64,000 nt of DNA from Datnioides undecimradiatus (Eukaryota; Chordata; Actinopteri; Lobotiformes; Datnioididae): positions 372,001 through 436,000 of the forward strand of contig WARS01002890.1 of assembly GCA_008933995.1 (NCBI GenBank), read 5' to 3'. The position numbers were made by a program, and so were the translations under genes. This document shows positions 1 through 11,500 of the stretch, one piece after another. The stretch's first letter is position 1. Every line of letters begins with the position of its first letter. Below the pieces are notes generated by a model. That model was not told the origin of the DNA. It saw only the letters and a program-made list of their open reading frames with translations, and did no database searches.

Positions 1-3000
1 TCAGCTGCTCCCAGGATCCTCCCAGGACGAGTTGTTCCTGGGAGCAGACAAAGGGTGGTTCGTGCACATCCTGTGGAAAGATGGCAGGTGGCAGTTTGCA
101 AACTTCTCCTGAACTAGATCTAAGGAATCTGGTGCCGGTTTGCCTCCACCTCAAGATCTGATCCTTAATTATCCAGACGACAGGTCTGCATGCAGATCCC
201 ACTTTAGTACCGGGTGTAAATGGGTTGTTGGCAGCGCTTTGAGGTGAACACGCTTCAGATGAGGTGCCTTACCCAAGAGCAGATGATTATACCTGACAGA
301 GCTACACACACAGTTTTGCACATCGTAAACCGACCGTCTCTGCTCAGAGACTTCGACCTCATCCAACAGATTCAGGGCAACGTCAGTGGCCGACTTCACC
401 GACGCTCTGAATGGGAGCAGATCTCTGCAGACAGGTGTCCAGAAACTGCTGGAGCACTGGGTGTAGGGTCTGCAGCCTGTGGGCCGTGCGATATAGAGGT
501 TGAGCCTGCACACAAACTGCAGTTATATTAAATATCATAGTAGTTATACATGTTTCTGCCGTAGTGCAGAGCTGCTCTCAGCCTCTATGTAAATCCAGTT
601 AAGGAGCCGTCGGCCTGATTCAAACGTTATGATGGGGAATGAATTGTAAACATGGGGCTGCAGTCTCTGTGGCGGCAGGTTAGGCAAGGAATGCAATTGA
701 TTATGTCCTTAGCAAATGCAATAATACAAATTTGTGTCGTCGTGCGAGTGCGAGCGCGCGGTGCAGGTCCTGTCCAACGCATCGCAGCGCCGTGGGCCCG
801 ACAGACGTCGGTGCAGCTCCTCGTTTCGTCCCGAACACGAGCAGCTTTGAAGTCACGGCTGCAGATCGGGCACGCAGGACTGACCGCGGGCACAGATCTC
901 AACTCTCACGGAGACACACAACCCGGAGCCCAGCGCAGAAACTTCTCAGTCACACACACAAGCGCCGGGAGCAAGGATGCACTTTCTCACAACACGCGGT
1001 CGCTTACAGCGTCTCGTCGTGGCAGCAGGTCGGGGGGGAAACCTCACAGTAAAAGCGTGACGGATAGCAGTTGACAGCCAGCAGGAGACGAGTAACTGTT
1101 GGCTGTTTTGGTTTTGGGCTCTTTCCTGTCTTCGTGGCGCACTGCAGAGCAGCAGGGAAGGCGGAACGGTGGAGTGAAGCAGCATGTGTGGTCGGCCGGC
1201 AGATTGGAAAGGAAGGTCATAGATCCACAGTTTGATTTCCATTGACATTGCCTTAAAGGACACATTAAATGCACTGGAGGAGCGACGAAGTGATAAATAC
1301 TTTGGTAGCCGCTTCTCCTCCACCTGCCTCGTCCACCTGGCTTTGACATTTAAATGTTTCTCTGTGTGTGAATCTGAAATAGCTGTTTTTATCGAGCTGC
1401 TTCTTCTCTTCTTCTTGCGCCGCCCCCCAGCTGTGAGCAACCCGCGACGCCAGGCGTGCAGCTATCCGAGGAAAACCTGTCCTTGGAAATGTTTGGTATT
1501 GTTTTGAGTTTTGCAGCTGGATGATTTGCAGGTGCTGTGTTTCTTCTATTGCTGATCTGTTGCCTCCCTGTTGAAACAGATTCATCAAAGTCTTCAGTTC
1601 GTGTGCGAATAACTCGTCTTTACACTGTCGAGACCAAAGTCCAGTTCTGCATAAAGCTGATGAACCATTTGTTTCCATTGCATCTGTTCTCCACAGAGGT
1701 TAATATCAGGGACTGGTGCATCACCTGCAGGTAAAACTGGACTCTGTCCCATCTGGTGCATGCACTTTGAAAGTCTAGAGTTGTGTTTTTGGTGTGCATG
1801 CATGCAGGAGTAATATCTGACAGGAGCAGCGGGGACAGCGTATCACCCCACAGTCTGTGTTCGCTGCAAAGAGCAAACCCAGGTTTCTCTTCTTAATTAC
1901 TGCGATCTCAGAAAGAACGTAAAACATCTCAAAAACACCAATTTGGTCTTGTGGCGATCAGTAACGGTGTCTTTTTTTAATATGGTAATGGCGTCCCCGC
2001 CATGTTTAATTCAGCGTTCTGTGTGATATCTCTGGTTCCCCGTGGAGAAGCGAAGCCTCCTCACTCAGCTTTGAAGGCAGCCACCAGAGAGCCACTTGAT
2101 GTCGTCTGTCAGGCCTCGCCGAAGCCACGCGGGCGGCTCGTGTCAGCCCGGCGCCCCATTAAAACCCCCTTTATGTTGGGATTTTCAGCGTTTTGGCAGG
2201 TACATCTATCACGCGTTTCATCGGCCGCGGGGATGCTGCCGTATTGATTAGCCGACCTACTTCCCTCTTTTTGAGCCAACAGGAAAACCCAGAAAACTTG
2301 AAACAGCCTCTGGCGCCGTTCAGACGGACAGCCGGATGCTTTGGAGTCATGATGTGATGAAAAAGGAACAATAACTTAAAGTTCGGAGTATTTTTATAAT
2401 TTACCGACTGCAAAGGCCGCTTCTCCACCGAACGCTGTGAGATCTTTAGGTCTTTAGAGCCTCACGTGACGTCCTCAATCCACGCAAAGAGCGGCGTGTT
2501 TGTTTGGTCTGCACGTGTCACATCTGTCTGATGTATGCATATATTACTGAATAATTAGAGCAGCTGCAGATTGATATTTTATCAGCAATCGTATGACTGA
2601 CAGTGATTAATCATCGCTGCCGAAAACAAAGCTGTAATTATCATATCTCACAGCCCTCCCCGACTTGTTGTTCTTTCCTCCTTCTGAGTTATTGACAACT
2701 GTTTGTCATAAACAAACACACGACGCGTTGATATAAGACCATACGGCGCCCGCGGGGAGGAGTTTTAGTTGGTGTGTTTGGAAACAGACGGTGACTCGTC
2801 GTCGTGGTCAGCTCGAGGTTAGGTCCTCCGCTTGACACGGTGTGAGGCATCGGCCTTGTTGCTATGGTTACCGAGGGTTTAATGACTCAGGAGGATCTTC
2901 AAAACGTTTGACGAACAGAAACTTGTAAACAGAGGCCGCGGAGACGGTCGAGCCTCCGCGTTTTCATCGTGCACGAGATGCAGCTGGGCGCGGAGCGGCG

Positions 3001-3933
3001 AGGGCGGCGGGAAGCTGGCAGGAAAATGTGTTTGTACAGAAATAGAAGTGAAAATCAGCGAACATCATAAAGGTCAGGTCCAGCGGTGGTGGAGGCCTGC
3101 GCTGGCAATCCATTAATCACTGGGGTCCTGCCTAATTAACTTGCCTTTGTAATGACGGCCGGCCGCGCGCCGCTGGCCGTGATGACGGGCAGCGGGCGAG
3201 TCGCTCGTTCCTAACGGGGTGGGCGGATGCGCCGTTGCTCAGTTTGGATTGAAGTTGGTGTGTTTGCTCCTCTGCTCCTCGTTGGAGCTCTCAGTAATCT
3301 GGGTCGAGGCGTTTCATGTCTCCACGTCTCTGTTTCCACCGTCTGCTCTTCTGTTTTGCTCTGTCAGAGTCCTTAATGGGCAAGCCTCGCCCCTCGGCGG
3401 CCATCTTGGCCGAAAACACCAGGCCCCTTTCTATCCACAGCTTCACTGTCAGTGGTTCACAGACACGTTTTACTAACAACTGCTCAGAAGGTTCAATGAC
3501 TTTGCCAAAAAATGAGGTTTGAACACTTTTTTCCAACAGCAACTCCTTGCTGTCGCCCAATCGGATGCAACACAGCCGATCACATGTTTCAGCGCTTCAG
3601 CAGGATTGGCTGCGTGTGTTTCCTGGTTCTGCAGCTGTGAAGCAGACGACGGGGAGCGGGTACGTGTCATGTCTGGTGTTTGTCTCCTCTTGTAACTTAG
3701 TTTGGCTCGAGTTGGGGCGATAATGCACTGAGCTCCTCTGAGCAGCTCCACTGCACGGGCCTCAGGAAGCTAACGGCGCTCGGTGCAAAGAGCAGGAAGC
3801 AGTCGCACGCACGCGCTGCGCCGACTTCCTCCCATAAGGAAAGCTTGTTTCCTGTTTCCTAGTGCACGGTGAGACGCTCGCGGATGAAATGTTCTGTTTG
3901 AAAATTGCTTCTATTTAGTCAGCAGTCATGTTT

Positions 3934-3954
3934 CACACACACACACACACACAC
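3934..3954 (+). repeat. (CA)n microsatellite
   Basis: Pure CA run of 21 bases. Confidence 0.95.
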
Positions 3955-5558
3955 GACCTCTCCTCTGCCATCACCTCCCATCATGGCCGACGGCTGTGCG
4001 AGCCCTTTAATATCTGCCTGAATAATGCAGCGGCGTTTGGCGAAGCAGGAGTCGCTCCTCGACTCGCTCCAGACCTCGCCGGCTGCCGCAGCCCGACCGA
4101 GCGATATCAGGAATATTTATTTTTTCCCCCCGTCGCCTTAATATCTCTCTTCTCCCCTTTTCCTCCCTGCCCTCCATTTCCTGTACCCCCCCCCGCTGCT
4201 CCCCTCATTATACGCTGCACTTACTGTTTATTACTCCAATGTCTCTCTTCCTTTCTGCTTCTTGGGCGCTCGCTCCTTCTCTCTGCAAAAAGGCGTGAAT
4301 ACAAATCAGCCTGATTCCCTCTCTCAATCACCGTCCTGCTCTCAGGCGCAGGATATATTAACCGCGGTTATATTTCCTCCAAAGCCACAGACCATTTTTC
4401 CTCATCTGTTGAGGTTAGCGCTCTTCATTCCCGAAATGAGCAGTTTTCATCATCTTAATCCCCCCCCCCACACACACACACACACTGCCCCATCTGTTTC
4501 CTGACTCTTAAGACTCCTGGAGACTGGATGGAGGGACGTGGAAATGAAATTAGAGAGAAGAGACAAGAGGGGAGTCGATCGCAGAGAGGGACGGGTGCGG
4601 AGCGAGCGTTACGTCAGAGTTCAAAGCGAAGACGTTAGTGACTGATGTTCTGGGGGAAGAGCAGCCAATCTGGGACGAGGGTGACAGTTATGGATTGTGT
4701 GTGTGTGTTTGGGATTATGTGAGTCTGCAAACAGGGGGATGTTTGTGTGTACACACCCTCCCGGCTGGTGTGCGTGTCAGCGGTGGGCGGATTGTGTGAT
4801 TTGGATGAAGCTGAACCTGCAAGAGAAAGTTAACTCTGCAGCAGCTTCCACAGAAACACGCAGCGCGGAGGGTTTGCACAGCGCGGCGAAGACTCAGACT
4901 GAGAGACCAAAACAAGAAAGTTTGCATGGCCTAAAAAGTGCAAATGTGAGTCAATGAAAGGGATAAAAAGAACAAAGACAGTGATAAAAGACATAAAACT
5001 GAGAAAACAGATGATGAGACACCTTTAATAAAAGCTGGGCCTGCAGGATCTGAGGGGTGCGGGTCTGAGAGAGGTTCGCTCAGTTCAAACCGGCTTCAGA
5101 CCGCGCAGGCAAGCTGCTCAAACACTGATGCAAAAGGATAAACGCGTGGCGTGTGTGTTGTTTTCTCGCTCCTCCTGCGGGAACCTCGGTTGTTCTGTCT
5201 TTGCAAAAAGTCTTTTCTGCAAACATCAAAGACTAACTGAGGTTCACGCGTTCACGTCTTTCCGTCCCGGCTGATAAAGGCACTGGATACACAACCAGGA
5301 CACATCAGGACCAGTTAGCATGAGTTTAATGGGCTGATCTGAGAGCTGTTCCGTGCGATCCTGATTAAATGGCGGTGACGTCACTCGGAGCTGCCCCTTC
5401 CTGCGGTGTGATGCTAATTTGGCTCCGATGTTGCAGCGTCGTGCACAAGTGTGTGTTTTTGTTGTCGTGTGCGTGTGTGTGCGGGGGCTGTTTAGCAAAG
5501 AAAGCGTGTGTGTGTCTGTGGTTTGGCATGCAGTTGCACAAGCCTGGGGGGGAGTGGA

Positions 5559-5573
5559 GGGGGGGGGGGGGGG
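5559..5573 (+). repeat. poly(G) run
   Basis: About 15 G in a row, preceded by GGGGGG-AGTGGA, so the whole stretch from about 5546 is a G-quadruplex candidate. Confidence 0.85.
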
Positions 5574-5679
5574 TTAATTAAAGAGAGTGACCGGAACGAG
5601 GGAGTGTGTAACGGAGGGTAGTGAAGGCGAGAGGAAGGAAAGATGGAGTGTGTGTGTGTGTAGGCAGTGCTTAATAAGA

Positions 5680-5700
5680 GTGTGTGTGTGTGTGTGTGTG
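5680..5700 (+). repeat. (GT)n microsatellite
   Basis: Pure TG run of 21 bases; a shorter TG run lies at 5648-5661. A CA run at 5841-5863 is its complement, 140 bases away. Confidence 0.95.
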
Positions 5701-5840
5701 AGACATTTGGCGAGCTCGCTGACTTGAGGATGATACATTGACTTGCGTTGTTTACATCTCCTTACGTTCCTGTACGCCCAGTCAGGGCCTCAGTTGGCTC
5801 CTGTCCTGGCCCATATTTCATTCACACACTGAGATGGGTG

Positions 5841-5863
5841 CACACACACACACACACACACAC
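5841..5863 (+). repeat. (CA)n microsatellite
   Basis: Pure CA run of 23 bases, in opposite sense to the TG run at 5680. Confidence 0.95.
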
Positions 5864-7472
5864 TCACTGAAACACAAGCAGATACCTCAATGCACAACAT
5901 CCTTGTAAGTTCCCTGTTAGGTGACCAGGTAGTGAGGCGTTCTTCACACGCACGTGTTGTTGAGTTACGCCGCCGCTTCCATTACCCGCTGACAGACGAC
6001 TGACCTTTCAAGTGCGAAATGGTTAATGGTCATGTTCATGTTGACCTGCTGCAGCTGGATGAGCGCATGAGGAGCTGATGTATGAACACGCTGGTCTTTT
6101 CACGGCGGCGATACGAGGCGCCCCCGCTGTCGTTCGTTATGAAACTGATACGCTGAAGCTGCGAAACACCTTGAAAGACGGTTGAGCTTCAGTTAAATGT
6201 GGAGGAAGTGAAGCCTCCCGATGCAGAGCAGCCTGGACGGACATCATCTCATACGCCGGTGATCTCAGCAGCCATCAACCCAGAGCATCCATTGTGCCTG
6301 AGCAGCACGGCGAAGCCTGTAAAGCTCAGCAGCTTGCATGAACCAGAGTAACATCAGTGCAGAACCAGCACATCTGCGTCACCGTGATACCTCAAACAGT
6401 GTCAGAGTAGCTTTGTGCGACATCTCTTTGCTGAATTCGCCAGTCTTCCTCGTTTTACCCGCCTCTTGCAATGAATTACATCATGTGAAACACTTTGCAC
6501 GAAAGGTTTCCCACCTGAAGTGCTTTTGAGCAACATCCCAATTAACGACCGCAGCGAGTTTTTGCAAAGGAATAAACGGCTGTGGCAACGAGCCGGAGCA
6601 ACGCAACGGATGCTACACCTGCAGCCGGTCAAGTCGGCAACTATATGGAGAGTCAGGATGTTGTTTACATGGTGAAATACAGGAACAGGAAGCAAAGCGC
6701 TGATTCGTGGGTGAAAGCTCTGGGTCCGACACATTAAAACACTCCGTCTTCTTCTCAGCTCTGTTCTTCTTGTGAGTGGGAACATGATTTGACTTCGTCC
6801 ACGCATTAAACACGATGTTGCACCACAGCGGTACCTACAGTGTCATAGTTTGAAGTGCGGGACCACTGACCGAGCTTGGCAGAAACATTAAATCAGTTTA
6901 AAGGTTAAATCACGTCAAACCAGAACCGTGTTGGCATTTTTTAACTTTTAGATGTTCTGAAATGCAAAATGGCAACTTTTGATCTTTGGCTGCTCGTGTT
7001 TTGATCACAGATTAGGCGGCGACTAATCAAAGCAGCCTTGCTGCCTAAAAAGCCGCCATCAGCACGGTCCAGACTTCGAGTGGAGTCAGTTTCACGAGCG
7101 CTTTGTGTTTCCGTCTCAGACATTTCTGCAGTGGGGCTGGCCATTTTGAACTGACATCAAAAGGACGACTCAAAGAACCCGAAGCGGCGGCGGCAGCGGC
7201 GGCGATTCTTCAGGCAGTAATCCGTCGTGAACAAACAACAGGACGGGTGAACAATGTCCAAAGCTGAGAGGGTGGTCAGGGTGGTGAAGGAGCTGCTGCA
7301 GCAAATTGCGTTGTCATGGCAGGGACGGCGCGGCGACAGTGCGAGCCGTCACTGTGCGCGGCGCCTCGTGCACCTGCGTGAATGTGACTGAGTGTTACGT
7401 GTCAGCCGGAGCCGAGCAGCTGACCAATGAGACCTTGGTGGTGGAAGAATGAAGCAGCTGATTTCTTGACGT

Positions 7473-7512
7473 CTCCCCCCCCCCCTCTCTCTCTCTCTCT
7501 CTCACACACACA

Positions 7513-7546
<34 letters not shown>
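7473..7546 (+). repeat. compound C-(CT)n-(CA)n microsatellite
   Basis: An 11-base C run is followed by eight or so CT units and then about 22 CA units with one CT interruption; 74 bases in all. Confidence 0.95.
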
Positions 7547-7549
<3 letters not shown>

Positions 7550-7596
7550 GAATCATTATTTGCACAGTGTCTGTACAGTTAAGGGACCGCAAGCCG

Positions 7597-7609
7597 CCCC
7601 CCCCCCCCC
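7597..7609 (+). repeat. poly(C) run
   Basis: Thirteen C in a row, 50 bases after the compound microsatellite. Confidence 0.9.
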
Positions 7610-8372
7610 ATGCTTGTTATGAAGCCAGGAGTCTTTTGCTGCAAACGTACAGAGCAGGACTCTCAGCAGGTCGCTGGCTGTAATGATGGTTCGCCGGGCG
7701 GACGCTGTGCACGCTGCTGAGGGCTTCCTGCATGCGTCTGTGTGATGCTGGGGTGGAACTGCGTGGTGTGTGTCCATGTTCATGCTCAGCTTCATGCACT
7801 ATGTTCATTTATCCGTGATTACCACACATATTTTATATACACGCACACACGTGCACGCGCACAGTTTGTATTCCCGCAGTGTGTTTTGTTGTGGTGTGGT
7901 GAGCGGGCGCGGGAGCGTGTAGCCGCAGATTTATAGGCATGCCTCCATGCTCTCCAATGATGTGGGACTGAGCCATGAATCAGCTCAGCCTGTAATGAAT
8001 TCTGATGGCCCACAGGAGAGGAAGAGGAGGAAGGGGGGAGGAAGATGGAGGAGGACGACGAGAGGCGGCAGGAGCAGAGGAGAGCAGAGGAAAATCAAGG
8101 ATTGGTGTAGAAGAAGAGGAAAAGACAGAGATGAGACGAGGTGATGGAGCCGCGGGTTCAGCCCTCACACTCATTTCAGCAGCGTGCAGCCTCCATGTGG
8201 GGACCATGCACTGTCCATACAGACGGCTAACACGTCTCCACGTCCTCCCGCTGGACACAGATAAAGCCAAAGTGCACGCACGGGCTGTCAATCATGAGGT
8301 CACACCCCCTTTTTCACATCGATAACAAATTAAAAACAGAACAACGGATGTAGCCCTCGAGCTGCTAACGAG

Positions 8373-8394
8373 CAGAGCTAAGCTCTTAGCTCTG
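8373..8394. repeat. perfect inverted repeat, 10-bp arms, 2-base loop
   Basis: CAGAGCTAAG and CTTAGCTCTG are exact reverse complements separated by CT, with further imperfect pairing outside. It lies 165 bases before the larger stem at 8560. Confidence 0.85.
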
Positions 8395-8559
8395 TGCTGC
8401 TAAGAGATCAGGATACTATTGGTTGAAACCTGTTGCTAAGCAAACGCACAAACAAAGAAAACAAATACGACTGGATTGAGTTTTTTTTATTTGTTTCAAC
8501 ATCAAAGTTTTGCAGATGAGACCAGAGCTGACTGTTACTGTCCAATCAGCGACCAGCTG

Positions 8560-8594
8560 AGCTCCACAGCATGCTCGATTCATGCTGTGGAGCT
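8560..8594. repeat. perfect inverted repeat, 14-bp arms, 7-base loop
   Basis: AGCTCCACAGCATG (8560-8573) and its exact reverse complement (8581-8594) flank CTCGATT. No T-run follows and the region is not transcribed from any gene I can see. Confidence 0.9.
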
Positions 8595-11500
8595 AAACGC
8601 AGTGGATTCATAGGGAAATGATGCATATGGAGTTTATTATTGCATAAAACTCTGTGTGTCTATATGTGACTGATGTTACTGGCGCACGTGAAATATAGAA
8701 AATGTCAAAAACAGCGACATGTTTACTTTTTTCATCTGGAACAAAACAAAACAAAACAAGATCTTCGTCCAATTTAAACCAAAGTATTTGTTCCACTGGG
8801 ACTAACGTGGTTAATTATTAATATCATTATTATTATATTACTACAGAGTTTTGCACACAATAAAAATAGTAAACATCCAGGTTTCCAGAGAACAAAACAT
8901 AAAAATCCATCATTTCAACATGAATAATAATAATAATAATGATAATAAGAGTTTCACTTCCATAACATGAAGAACCTCAGTCCATCACCGCTGGTGTAGG
9001 AGCAGCAGGACGCAGTGAATCTAATTCATGTCTTTGTGGCTCTCGGTGGGAGGAGGCGGGCGGAGCAGTAAGTTCCATAAGGAAAAACATATTAAAGCAG
9101 GAAAACCTACAGTAGCACGAGGCTCGCGGGCGCCGTAATTAGATGTAATTAATACGCAGGGGAGCGGCCGCGCTCGCTTCGCCCTCGGAGCAGGAGGCTC
9201 AAAGCTCCTGAGGACGCGCACTGTGCTCGGCTTTGTGGGTAAGCTGACCTAAATTGATGTTGATTGATCGAAGCGTAGACTCCCGACCGCTCCCTCCTGT
9301 CCTGTCCCCACCCTCCTCCTCCACCCCCGTCGAGAGAAATATCCCAGCCACTGCATTTCTACATGTCTTCATGCCACGTCTCCTCTCTGCCATCCATCTA
9401 TCCGGGTCCCGGTTCTCCTCACACTGTCTTCGCTGCAGAGGTGGTGGTCATTCCGGCCTTTTACCCTCACAGATCTCTCTGCAGGCGCGCACACGCATCA
9501 CATGCACAGATAGAAAGGAAGCGACTGTGCATCCACGTGCACCTGTGCACCTGTGCATCTCTGTTTGGGCGCAGCTGTGTTTATACAGTGGATTTGAAGC
9601 GTTTAAGCGTATGTGGTTTGACAGTTTCTACAAAGGATTCGGTGTTTGCTTTCACAGTTGCAGATGTTTCAAATGCTCCGGGTCTGGCGCGTCCCCCTGC
9701 GTCCCAGGCAGCAGAATACTGATTGATGATCAATCATGCATTAGCAGCCTTCACACAAGCACAGGAAAAAAAAAATCCATCTCACCAGCTCTGCAACGTG
9801 CTAAAGTCACAATATGCTCCGGCGTCTACCCCACAAGCAGCCGTTTTTCACGCTGCTTCTTGTTCTCGTCCCTCCGGAGGGTGTTTGTGTAGGATGCATT
9901 TTGTTTTTCCAACAACGGCTTCATTTGCATGCAGGTTCTGACACATTCACATTCCACCACAGCTGTTCATCGCAGATTCTCCGCGCTGGTTTTGATTAAG
10001 GCCCATTAAACGATCAGTCCAACGTCTCCGATTCTGAACAAAATCCACATCCATGCTCAATGATCTCCTCTCAGCTTTGAAGGGACAGGAGAACCCAGCG
10101 CAGAACAGGAACGTGTTCCAAGTCTTACAATCCCTACAGCGTCTCCATAAACATAATGCGTGCAACTAAGGCGAAGGTCGGAAACTAGCTAACACTTGAC
10201 ACATGCTAATACAGAACCTGTGAAGGTAACAAGCTAGACATGGAGCTACTACCAACCTGCGTTGATCAGATTGGGAGCCACTGCAATGAGAGGGCAGATC
10301 CTTCCATACATGAGTATTGGAGATGTCTGCAGATTAGCAGGATATAGAAATGTTGTTTCTAGATCTTGAGGTGTCGGAGCGGGTCGTCTTAAACGGGACC
10401 AGACCTGCAGCATTCAGTGTTTGCATGATGCAATTGGCTCAGTGTGTGCAACAGTTTGCAGTTTTCATTGACTCCTTCTGATTCATTCATTGAAGAGTTT
10501 AATTTCAGTGTTTGTCATGTCTGCACTGGCCGGGCTTCGTGTTTCTGCACAACCTGCCTTTTAAAGGTAAAATATAAGAGAAAGTGTCTGAAAAGTGACT
10601 TTCAGGGAGTGGTCCATGCGTGCTTTGTTTGGGTCAGCCGTAATGTACCTTCATCTTCACCACCACCACTCGTTGCCGTCAGTTTGGAGGCACGCTTGCG
10701 GCCCGTGGTGCAGCGAGAGAGACAGGCTGCTGGGAAGGAGAGAAGCTTTTCAACAGTTGCGCTCCTCTCGCCGCACAAAACAGACAAAACGCTCCGCGGC
10801 GCACATGTTAACTTTAATCGATACAGAGAAGATAATCTTGTCCTCTGAAAAGATAAGACGACACAAAACAAGATGAGATTTTAATGATGCTGATGTGGAA
10901 AGTGGGTCACTGCGGCAGCGAGACGTTGAAGAAAATATAACAACTAGAACGTTTTTTGAAGATAACAAGCAACTTTTATCGCCATCGATCTGACAACGTC
11001 TTCTGTCTTTCTTGGAGGACGCTGGTATTTACACAGCACGCCAGTTTTCTTTGATGTAGGAGACGGTTTTATATTAAAAAGCGCGGCTAAGCATGAGCGC
11101 CGGTGAGCTTCTGCGCACATGACCGGTCCACTTTTTGCTGCAGCGTGCGATCTGCAAGGCCTTTCAGCACCGGGCATGCAGGCAAACGTTTAAGTGATGT
11201 CTGGACAGTCTTGGTTGCAGCATTTACCATTTCGTCCAACCTCTGACAGCTGTGACTGCGCCAGTACCTCACCAGCTGCCTGGCTCTGCTGTTTGGCAGC
11301 CCGCAGCCCTCAGACTGCTTCGCGTTTCTCTATGTACCCAAGGCCGGTGAGTGTCAACAGCTTGAGCCTGCACACACCGAACAGCCAAGGCCAACAACAT
11401 GACTAATGGCTGGTATTAAGGCTATGTAGCAGAGCAGGTATGATTCACATTGCAGCCTTTCTGAGCACCCTTCAGCCTTCGTTACATTTCCATCCACAGC

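Noticed and set aside
9254..9892. Open frame of 212 codons on the + strand
   Set aside because: No family resemblance, no splice sites, biased composition from a CT-rich start; it ends at chance. Long stop-free runs are expected in GC-rich non-coding DNA of this size.
11163..11185. REST/RE1 site (TTCAGCACC half)
   Set aside because: Only the left half matches. The right half GGACAGCGCC is absent, so it is not a credible site.
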